This document shows, piece after piece, positions 9,180 to 16,236 of a DNA stretch of 64,000 nt. Source of the stretch: Nostoc edaphicum CCNP1411. GTDB lineage: Bacteria; Cyanobacteriota; Cyanobacteriia; Cyanobacteriales; Nostocaceae. The translations under genes and the position numbers were made by a program. The number at the start of each line of letters is the position of its first letter. The stretch's first letter is position 1. The stretch lies in the NCBI RefSeq assembly GCF_014023275.1, contig NZ_CP054698.1, forward strand, positions 5,107,001 through 5,171,000, read 5' to 3'. Below the pieces are notes generated by a model. That model did not search any database and was not told the DNA's origin. It saw nothing but the letters and a program-made list of their open reading frames with translations.

Positions 9180-11414
9180 ATGTCCCATCCTCTTTACATC
9201 GCTTTTATCTGGCATCAACATCAGCCGCTGTACAAATCTCCTGGCAGCGGCGTTTCGCTATCTCCAAGTCAGCAGTACCGTTTACCTTGGGTACGTTTAC
9301 ATGGGACTAAAGATTATTTGGATTTGGTATTGCTATTAGAGCGGTATCCTAAGTTACACCAAACGGTGAATTTAGTACCATCGTTGATATTGCAACTGGA
9401 AGATTATATTGCTGGTACTGCTTTTGACCCTTATCTCACAGCCAGCTTGACACCGGATGAACAACTCACCCAGGAACAGCGGGAATTCGTTATCCAACAC
9501 TTTTTTGATGCCAATCACCACACGCTGATTGACCCCCATCCCCGCTATGCCGAACTGTACCAGCAAAGGCAGGAAAAAGGGCAAGCTTGGTGTTTAGCAA
9601 ATTGGGAGTTGCCAGATTATGGCGATTTGCTAGCTTGGCACAATTTGGCTTGGATCGATCCGCTGTTTTGGGATGATCCAGAAATTGCTACTTGGTTAAA
9701 ACAGGGTCGGAATTTTACTTTAAGCGATCGCCAGCGCATTTATTCCAAACAGCGAGAAATTCTCAGCCGGATTATCCCCCAACATCGAAAAATGCAGGAG
9801 GCGGGACAGCTAGAAGTTACTACCACGCCTTACACCCACCCGATTTTACCGTTACTCGCTGATACTAACTCTGGTCGGGTCGCTGTGCCTAATATGACAC
9901 TACCTAAGCAGCGATTTGAGTGGGCAGAAGATATTCCCCGCCACTTGCGGAAAGCTTGGGACTTTTATAAAGACCGCTTTGGACAGATCCCTCGTGGTTT
10001 GTGGCCTTCGGAACAATCAGTAAGTCCGGCGACACTTCCACATATTATTGACCAAGGATTTAAGTGGATATGCTCAGATGAAGCCGTCTTAGGGTGGACG
10101 CTGAAACACTTTTTTCATCGGGATGGGGCGGGGAATGTGCAGCAACCAGAATTGTTGTACCGACCCTATCGCCTACAAACCGCCGAGGGTGATTTGTCAA
10201 TTGTGTTTCGTGACCACAGATTATCAGATTTGATTGGCTTTACCTACGGTGCGATGCCAGCAAAACAGGCAGCAGCAGACTTGGTGGGACATTTGCAAGC
10301 GATCGCTAAAATGCAAAGAGATAGTCACAGTGATCAACCTTGGCTAGTTACCATCGCCTTGGATGGGGAGAATTGCTGGGAATTTTATCCCCAAGACGGC
10401 AAACCTTTCCTAGAAGCTTTATATCAAAGCTTGAGCGATGAACCCCACCTGAAACTCGTCACTGTCTCCGAATTCCTCGAAGAATTTCCAGCCACAGCCA
10501 CCATTCCCGGAGGGCAACTACATAGTGGTTCTTGGGTGGATGGGAGCTTCACAACTTGGATCGGCGATCCCGCCAAAAATCGTGCTTGGGATTACTTGAC
10601 AGAAGCCAGGGAAATGCTCGCAAGTCATCCCGAAGCGACGGAAGAAAACAACCCAGAAGCGTGGGAAGCATTATATGCCGCAGAGGGTTCCGACTGGTTT
10701 TGGTGGTTTGGTGCAGGACACTCATCAAATCAGGATGCCATCTTTGACCAGTTGTTTCGAGAACACCTGCTTGGCATTTACAAGGCATTAAATGAACCTG
10801 TACCGCCCTATCTCAAGCAACCAGTGGAAATCCACGAAGCACAGGGAAGCCATACCCCACAAGGATTTATTCATCCTGTCATTGATGGTAAAGGTGATGA
10901 GCAAGACTGGGACAAAGCTGGACGCATAGAAATCGGCGGGGCGCGGGGGACGATGCACAATAGCAGCGTCATCCAGCGACTTTGGTATGGGGTGGATCAC
11001 CTAAATTTCTATTTGCGCCTGGACTTTAAAGGTGGCGTTGCACCAGGGCGGGGTTTTCCAGCAGAGTTGAATTTGCTTTGGTTCTATCCAGAAAAAACAA
11101 TGGTCAACAGCCCAGTTCCCTTAGCCGATGTACCAGATGCAGCCCCACTTAATTACCTTTTCCATCATCTTTTGGAAGTTAACTTGCTGACGCAATCGAT
11201 TCAGTTTCGGGAAGCTGGAGACAATTATCAATGGCAACCCCGTTTCAGTCGCGCTCAAGTAGCTTTAAATAATTGTTTAGAGTTGGCAGTACCGTGGGCA
11301 GATTTGCAAGTGCCGCCAGATTATTCCCTGCGCCTGATTTTGGTGCTTGCGGATGAAGGGCGTTTTGCCAACTATTTGCCAGAAAATGCTTTGATTCCCA
11401 TTGAGGTGCCTTAG
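9180..11414 (+). CDS. Glycoside hydrolase family 57 protein
   Basis: This 744-residue protein is probably an alpha-glucan-acting amylase or branching-type enzyme of the cytoplasmic glycogen pathway. The N-terminus has the GH57 motif HQHQP (His12-Pro16 within AFIWHQHQPLY). The conserved region GLWPSEQSVSP contains the predicted nucleophile Glu278. The region TIALDGENCWEFYP contains the predicted acid/base Asp395. The C-terminal 200 residues (from about 540) include a beta-rich part with LWYGVDHLNFYLRLDF, resembling the glucodextranase-like C-terminal domain often attached to cyanobacterial GH57 proteins. There is no signal peptide. The exact activity (amylase, 4-alpha-glucanotransferase or branching enzyme) cannot be decided from motifs alone. 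Confidence 0.93.
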   Translation: MSHPLYIAFIWHQHQPLYKSPGSGVSLSPSQQYRLPWVRLHGTKDYLDLVLLLERYPKLHQTVNLVPSLILQLEDYIAGTAFDPYLTASLTPDEQLTQEQREFVIQHFFDANHHTLIDPHPRYAELYQQRQEKGQAWCLANWELPDYGDLLAWHNLAWIDPLFWDDPEIATWLKQGRNFTLSDRQRIYSKQREILSRIIPQHRKMQEAGQLEVTTTPYTHPILPLLADTNSGRVAVPNMTLPKQRFEWAEDIPRHLRKAWDFYKDRFGQIPRGLWPSEQSVSPATLPHIIDQGFKWICSDEAVLGWTLKHFFHRDGAGNVQQPELLYRPYRLQTAEGDLSIVFRDHRLSDLIGFTYGAMPAKQAAADLVGHLQAIAKMQRDSHSDQPWLVTIALDGENCWEFYPQDGKPFLEALYQSLSDEPHLKLVTVSEFLEEFPATATIPGGQLHSGSWVDGSFTTWIGDPAKNRAWDYLTEAREMLASHPEATEENNPEAWEALYAAEGSDWFWWFGAGHSSNQDAIFDQLFREHLLGIYKALNEPVPPYLKQPVEIHEAQGSHTPQGFIHPVIDGKGDEQDWDKAGRIEIGGARGTMHNSSVIQRLWYGVDHLNFYLRLDFKGGVAPGRGFPAELNLLWFYPEKTMVNSPVPLADVPDAAPLNYLFHHLLEVNLLTQSIQFREAGDNYQWQPRFSRAQVALNNCLELAVPWADLQVPPDYSLRLILVLADEGRFANYLPENALIPIEVP

Positions 11415-11750
11415 AACTCAATATCCTTGGTGTTATTAGACCTCTTGCAAAAGTCCTTAACACCCCAACCCCTCCCCTTGGTAAGCTACGGTGTACACAC
11501 ATCTTTTTGCTGGGTGCAAAATGTGTATTGATCCCCCTAAATCCCCCTTAAAAAGGGGGACTTTGAGAGCTTTTTGCCCCCCTTTTTAAGCAGGGCTGAT
11601 TCATTCCATTTCAAACAGGATTTGTCAAGATGGTTAGCGAGAAAATTGTAAGTAAGGTTTCTCTCCCCCTGCCTCCCCTGCTCCCCCTGCTCCCCCTGCC
11701 TGCCTTAACAGATAAATTTGCTTAACTGAACCGTATTGGTCTATTGGGGG
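11415..11750. repeat. Intergenic region with G/C-run palindrome and MITE end
   Basis: Three things are visible. First, 11485-11504 carries a solo copy of the GCTACGGTGTACACACA inverted-repeat end also seen in the MITE at 35260-35415. Second, 11531-11590 holds a palindrome of the type 'gatccccctaaatccccctt' ... 'ccccctttttaag', shared with 25.5, 35.2 and 56.3 kb. Third, 11661-11702 has low-complexity CCCCTG/CTCCCC repeats. The end of the region carries 'aactgaaccgtattgg', another repeat end. No gene was seen. Confidence 0.65.
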
Positions 11751-13256
11751 TCATACCAAGTCTATTCCTGAGAGGATTGCTAGATTGCTCCCGATGTAAC
11801 CCATTGCTAAAGGAGATTGACCTTTTAACAACAACAAAATCTGATTCAGGATTTCTGGAAGAGTTGCACCATAAAAGCGCCAGAGCTTTTTCCCCAGTTG
11901 GTTTAAAATGCGATCGCCTGCAATATCGTCAGTACCCGGTCGTAGCAACCAATGGGTTCGCAATATCTGAAAATGACGAATATCATGACTCTGGACGACT
12001 TGATGAATCTCTTGGGCAGTATGTTCCACCAATTCATCTGTCACTATTTTCATTACCAGGGGTTGCAATGTAAATGAGGGTTCATAATCGCTGATCCATT
12101 TTTCTAAAAGCGATCGCCTTTCTAACCCCACAATCCCCTCTAAAACCATCCCTGGGTCAACGGATATCAGCAAATGGGTTTGCAATCGAGAAAATGAGAC
12201 AGGTTCTTGCCAAATAGCCAACCAGTAGAGAATGTCTTGCTCTAAGCCGGAAAGTTGCTCAAATTGCTGTTTGAGAATCACACGCAAGCGATCGCCCACA
12301 ATTAGAGTATTCTGACTTAAAAAAGCAGCAATATTCCCGCCAAATACAGACTGAATCAATGGTGTTACCAGTTTCAGCGCCAAAGGATTACCGCGATAAA
12401 GTTGAATTAATGCTGATAACCCCAGTTCTTTGCCTGTAAATTCCCTTGATTGTAATAATTCTACAGCCGCTTTTTTTGGCAACCCTTTGAGATTTAAACA
12501 CCGAAATGTTTTGCTATTAATTTCGATATTCTTTGGTTGTTCGCGGCTAGTAATGAGAATACAACTTTGATGTCGTTCCCGACTTAATTGTTGGATAAAT
12601 TGACCATAGCTGAGGTTTTCTGCCTGTGAGAAAATAGCCTCTAGTCCATCCAATACCAACAAACAGTGACGCTTTTGTAACTGCTGTATAAGTTGTACTG
12701 TACCTTGTTGAATATTTTGCACAACGCCTTGCTCAAAGGAGTTTAGCAGGCTATTGAGCAGGGAAATGAGAGATGGGGAAGTTTGTAGAGACTTCCAAAT
12801 TAAACAATCAAATTTTGACTGAATGCGGTCTACTAAAGCCAGTGCTAGGGAGGTTTTGCCAATACCAGCGATACCGTTAATGGTGATTAATTTACAGTTT
12901 GGGCTGGTGATCCATTCTTCTAATTGTGCCAATTCCTGATTTCGTCCATAGAAGCTTTCGATATCAGGTGCTTCATTCCAGTCTCGGTAAAGTGTGGGGA
13001 TGTCTGCAATAGATTCCAAGTCTGCGTGGGATAATTCTGCGATCGCTTCCCAGTTGACAATACCAACAGCTTGACAGATCGCGATGAAAATTTCTCGCTG
13101 AATGCGATCGCCTTGCCAAAATCGGCGTAAAGTAGCTCTAGAGGTATGGGCATCTTGCCACCAACGCGCCGTGCTAGTTTTTGTCCAACCTAGACGTTGA
13201 CGGGATTTGTCTACAATTGCTAATCCTGAATCAGAGGCTTTCAGCGAGTTTGACAT
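11751..13256 (-). CDS. STAND-type NB-ARC ATPase with N-terminal helical (HTH-like) domain, short C-terminus
   Basis: The chosen ATG at 13256 gives 501 residues. A longer reading frame from 13319 would translate a palindromic repeat and is rejected. Residues 10-70 (GLAIVDKSRQ.. then TSTARWWQDAHTSRATLRRFW) match a helical N-terminal module common in cyanobacterial STAND proteins. Residues 100-400 form an NB-ARC ATPase: Walker A GIAGIGKTSLAL (from about residue 128), Walker B LLVLDGLEAIF, sensor ILITSREQ and the GxP motif GNPLALKLV. A winged-helix region follows. In relatives the last motif (GYxGxNL) is followed by WD40, TPR or pentapeptide repeats. Here the protein ends 10 residues after GYIGSNL, so the usual repeat sensor is missing. 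Such proteins work in signalling or phage defence. The short form may be a truncation. Confidence 0.85.
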   Translation of the reverse strand: MSNSLKASDSGLAIVDKSRQRLGWTKTSTARWWQDAHTSRATLRRFWQGDRIQREIFIAICQAVGIVNWEAIAELSHADLESIADIPTLYRDWNEAPDIESFYGRNQELAQLEEWITSPNCKLITINGIAGIGKTSLALALVDRIQSKFDCLIWKSLQTSPSLISLLNSLLNSFEQGVVQNIQQGTVQLIQQLQKRHCLLVLDGLEAIFSQAENLSYGQFIQQLSRERHQSCILITSREQPKNIEINSKTFRCLNLKGLPKKAAVELLQSREFTGKELGLSALIQLYRGNPLALKLVTPLIQSVFGGNIAAFLSQNTLIVGDRLRVILKQQFEQLSGLEQDILYWLAIWQEPVSFSRLQTHLLISVDPGMVLEGIVGLERRSLLEKWISDYEPSFTLQPLVMKIVTDELVEHTAQEIHQVVQSHDIRHFQILRTHWLLRPGTDDIAGDRILNQLGKKLWRFYGATLPEILNQILLLLKGQSPLAMGYIGSNLAILSGIDLV

Positions 13257-13269
13257 AACATCTACAATT

Positions 13270-13608
13270 TTAGATCCCCGACTTCTTAAAGAAGTCGGGG
13301 ATCTGGGAATGATTTTCAAACAATTCTAATAAACCAATTGTACCCACAAAAAAAGTATAAATTCCATATTGGATTGGTTTTTGATTTTTCCCAGGTGCAT
13401 AAAAAGCGGCAATGATTCCTTCAATGAAATGAGCCGACAATGCCAAGTGAGCAATTATCAAAACTGGATTTAAGATAATAGGTAGATGATTGTTAGTTGT
13501 TAATGCTTGAATATTCCATAATTCTAAGCCTATTGCAGTTGCGATCGCTACTATAGATATTACTTTTATAACTGGAAATATTTTTTGTTTGATATCTTTT
13601 AAATTCAT
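13270..13608 (-). CDS. Small integral membrane protein of unknown function
   Basis: From ATG 13608 the protein has 112 residues. This start is preceded by GGAG six bases upstream, whereas the GTG at 13620 has no such site. Hydrophobic stretches at about residues 12-32, 43-65 and 77-98 suggest three to four membrane passes. HFIEGIIAAFYAPGKNQKPI forms a loop. The last residues (IPDFFKKSGI) are encoded by a 33-bp palindromic repeat, so the native C-terminus has probably been replaced or extended by repeat insertion. I do not recognise the family. It lies between the STAND gene and a toxin-antitoxin pair on the same strand. Confidence 0.65.
   Translation of the reverse strand: MNLKDIKQKIFPVIKVISIVAIATAIGLELWNIQALTTNNHLPIILNPVLIIAHLALSAHFIEGIIAAFYAPGKNQKPIQYGIYTFFVGTIGLLELFENHSQIPDFFKKSGI
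13272..13304. repeat. 33-bp perfect palindromic repeat, copy 1
   Basis: Arms AGATCCCCGACTTCTT (13272-13287) and its exact complement (13289-13304) are separated by one base. The same element, with the centre base inverted (i.e. opposite orientation), is at 28265-28297. The copy here forms the last codons of the small membrane protein gene and lies just upstream of the STAND gene start. Confidence 0.9.
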
Positions 13609-13695
13609 CTTACTCTCCACTATTTTGTTTTAGATATCCCCATTTTGATGAAAAGACAAGTATAGATTATGTAAATTTTACAATCTTACAATTCA

Positions 13696-14085
13696 CTACT
13701 TGAGGGTTTGTACATCAGAATAATTAAGAATTTTAGCATCGGCAGTTAACAAAAGACAATTATAATATCTGGCTGTAGCCACAATCATTTGATCAAACGG
13801 GTCGTTATGGAATCCATTTAATTGAGTTGAATCAACTATTATCGGCAAAGACAAATTTAATAGTTGTACTCCCGGATAAGCTAAAGCAGCTTCTAGCCAT
13901 TTATCAATATCTACAGGTAAAACTAGTCGCTTTTTCTCTACCAATTTTGCTACTTCCCAGCAAGAAAGAATGCTGATTCCTAAACCATCAGATTCGTAAT
14001 CTCGTAACCATTCTTGCTGTTGTTGGGTCAGTCGTGAATCGTTCTGCACCCACCAAACCCAGATATGAGTATCAAGTACAATCAT
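13696..14085 (-). CDS. PIN-domain toxin (VapC-like)
   Basis: Using the ATG that overlaps the antitoxin stop (ATGA, start at 14085) the protein has 129 residues. It begins MIVLDTHIWVWWVQND. Conserved acidic residues of the PIN nuclease fold are visible: Asp5 in LDTH, Glu in CWEVAKL, and the ASP-rich NDPFDQMIVATAR with LLTADAKIL near the C-terminus. VapC-type toxins are Mg-dependent RNases that cleave tRNA or rRNA. The translational coupling with the upstream antitoxin is standard for type II toxin-antitoxin operons. A longer start at 14100 would overlap the antitoxin by more and is less likely. Confidence 0.92.
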   Translation of the reverse strand: MIVLDTHIWVWWVQNDSRLTQQQQEWLRDYESDGLGISILSCWEVAKLVEKKRLVLPVDIDKWLEAALAYPGVQLLNLSLPIIVDSTQLNGFHNDPFDQMIVATARYYNCLLLTADAKILNYSDVQTLK

Positions 14086-14324
14086 TGCAAAGCTTCCCAA
14101 TCTTCTAAAGCTACAGGTTCTGTTGGATCTTCATAATGGTATGGCTGTGTATCATGCAAAGGATAAAGATTTGTATTTGATTGGGGTTTTAGTGCTACTT
14201 GGTTATCTGGAGTTTTAGCTTCCAGAATAATCACTTCTACAGCGTCCCCTGCATGAAAAGGTAAACCTTGTAGCGTCAGAGTTCCATTTTCAGTTAATAC
14301 GATTTCTATCTTGTGAGCGATCAT
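14082..14324 (-). CDS. Antitoxin partner of PIN toxin (AbrB/VapB-like N-terminus)
   Basis: This 80-residue protein starts at an ATG with an excellent AAGGAG site seven bases upstream. The N-terminal half (KIEIVLTENGTLTLQGLPFH, then AGDAVEVIILE) has the beta-hairpin pattern of swapped-hairpin AbrB/MazE-like DNA-binding antitoxins. The acidic C-terminal half (DTQPYHYEDPTEPVALEDWE) would wrap and neutralise the PIN toxin. Its stop codon overlaps the toxin start by 4 bp. Autoregulation of the pair by the complex is expected from the family but no operator was identified. Confidence 0.88.
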   Translation of the reverse strand: MIAHKIEIVLTENGTLTLQGLPFHAGDAVEVIILEAKTPDNQVALKPQSNTNLYPLHDTQPYHYEDPTEPVALEDWEALQ

Positions 14325-14478
14325 AGTTCAACTCCTTTCTTCATAATTAGGATAGGAATGGAATAAGAAATTGCTAACTTAGCTTTCTACTTTATTGCCA
14401 TAATCTCTGCCAATTTATCACTGAGTTCGCACTAAAATAATTTAATGACTCCGTATTATGTGTGGAAGAAGCAACCAC

Positions 14479-16035
14479 TTAATTTTTATATCCAGTGTTG
14501 CAGTATGGATGTGTTATCTGTCCATTATCCACATTTGCTAATCCACCATCTTCTTTACGCTGTATATGATCAATTGAAATAGAGTTTCTATGGATAAGTC
14601 CGTTGCAAATTTTACACCTCGGAACATTTTTTAAGGTTTCCTTGATATAAATCTCACTTTTTTTATTTGTATTGAAGTCTTGTGCAGATAAATCTGTTGG
14701 CTGACTTATTATCTTACGAACAGTCAAATACTGAAGGTTCGGAGTAGACAACATTTCATCTATAGTTTGTTCAATTGTTTTTCCCGATTTTAAATAGAAA
14801 ACAGCTTCTTGAAAAAACTTCGATATGTGTTTATAGCTCTTTTGGACAGACCTATATTTCACATAAATCTGCTGAAACAAATAATCATATTCAAGAACTA
14901 ATTCTTCAAACTTTTCTCTAACTTCAATAAAATGATTAATTTTTTTTATTTTATCTAGCTCTATGACGAAATCAACAATAGATAAAAAAGATACTGTTTT
15001 ATGTCTTCCTTCTTTTGAATAAAAATAAACAACTGGGTGTAGCCCCAAAGATGAAGGTTTATTACTATTTAATCTATAAGCAATTTTTCTGACATTTTTT
15101 AATATTTTGATTGTTTCTTCTCCTGTTGTATCATCATCAATCCCTTTATTGTTAAAATCTATATGATTAACGATATTTACAAAATCTAAAATTAATGGTA
15201 GTGTTTGAGCAGAATAAAGCTTACCAGCAACTGGTATATCAAAAGTTTTTATTGGAGTTTGCAGTTTAGGCTCGAAAAGTATTTCATTAATTTCTTTCGC
15301 TATTTCTTGTATTTGATTTTGTATTTCAGCTGGAAAAGATGACCAATATTTATGACCTGTACCACTCCTAATAATTGCACGTGCAGCTATGCTATTTGGT
15401 TTCCTTCTAGATTCAAGCAGCTGTAGCTCAGTTTTATCAATTAAAGTAGCTTGTTGATTAATCTTGAAAAAAGAATTTTCGGCTTTACTTGCATCACCTT
15501 CAACCCATTGAACCTGAATTGCCAACACTGATAAATTTTGAGCAGATTTGACAATTTCAGGTTTAAATTTGTCAGGATGTTTTAGAGCTAAATTGACATC
15601 ACTATATGAACCGATGTTTTTATTAACTACTTTCCTCGTTTCTTGAGCAATCTTTATTTGTTCATCAGGAATTATACCGTCATAAAATATTTTAGATGTT
15701 GTTCCATCACCATAATCATCATTTACCCAAGCAGCTAAAGCACTTAACCTATGGCTGCCATCAATTACAAACAAATATCCGGCTGTACTTCGCCATAGAA
15801 TAATCGCTGGTATTAAATCACCATCTATAAAACTTTTTATAAAATCACAAACTTTTGTCTTATCCCATTCGTTAGTTTCTCTTTGAAAGTCGGGTTTGCG
15901 GATGTTTAAGAAGAAAAATGAATCTGTTTTAATATCTTCAATAGAAATTGTTTCTTTCTTCTTACCTGGATTACTATTTTCTCCTACCTCGAAATCTTCT
16001 CGTGGAATCAGTGCGTCCAAATTAACTTTAGTCAT
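14479..16035 (-). CDS. DUF262-like (ParB/GmrS-type) protein with C-terminal HNH nuclease motif
   Basis: This 518-residue protein has two recognisable parts. The N-terminal 150 residues contain RKPDFQRETNEW and FVIDGSHRLSALAAW, the D-G-x-H/Q-R signature of DUF262/GmrS and ParB-like NTP-binding domains. The C-terminal 50 residues hold a zinc-finger HNH nuclease: CKICNG, ISIDHIQRKEDGGLANVDNG, then HPYCN. The middle is helical and unassigned. DUF262-HNH proteins include modification-dependent restriction enzymes (GmrSD type) and other anti-phage nucleases, so a defence role is plausible but not shown. The gene is clearly AT-rich, and with its VapBC and STAND neighbours it suggests horizontal gain. 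The start codon has no strong ribosome site. Confidence 0.8.
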   Translation of the reverse strand: MTKVNLDALIPREDFEVGENSNPGKKKETISIEDIKTDSFFFLNIRKPDFQRETNEWDKTKVCDFIKSFIDGDLIPAIILWRSTAGYLFVIDGSHRLSALAAWVNDDYGDGTTSKIFYDGIIPDEQIKIAQETRKVVNKNIGSYSDVNLALKHPDKFKPEIVKSAQNLSVLAIQVQWVEGDASKAENSFFKINQQATLIDKTELQLLESRRKPNSIAARAIIRSGTGHKYWSSFPAEIQNQIQEIAKEINEILFEPKLQTPIKTFDIPVAGKLYSAQTLPLILDFVNIVNHIDFNNKGIDDDTTGEETIKILKNVRKIAYRLNSNKPSSLGLHPVVYFYSKEGRHKTVSFLSIVDFVIELDKIKKINHFIEVREKFEELVLEYDYLFQQIYVKYRSVQKSYKHISKFFQEAVFYLKSGKTIEQTIDEMLSTPNLQYLTVRKIISQPTDLSAQDFNTNKKSEIYIKETLKNVPRCKICNGLIHRNSISIDHIQRKEDGGLANVDNGQITHPYCNTGYKN

Positions 16036-16236
16036 TACGTTTTTAATTTTTTCTTGATGGTCAATAATGAGTATATATAAGTAACTTTACTTATCATTTA
16101 ATATCATAGCAGAAATATAAAGTAGCATTTCCACTAAACCCATCACTGAGCCAATAACTGAGCACAAAACTGAGCATATCTCCCAAAAAAAACCGCCTAC
16201 GCTAGAGACAGCAAACAAAAGCGCCAGGTAAAAATT

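Noticed and set aside
13257..13319. Longer start of the STAND ATPase at 13319
   Set aside because: The extra 21 residues are translated from the palindromic repeat at 13272-13304. The family N-terminus begins at MSNSLKAS.
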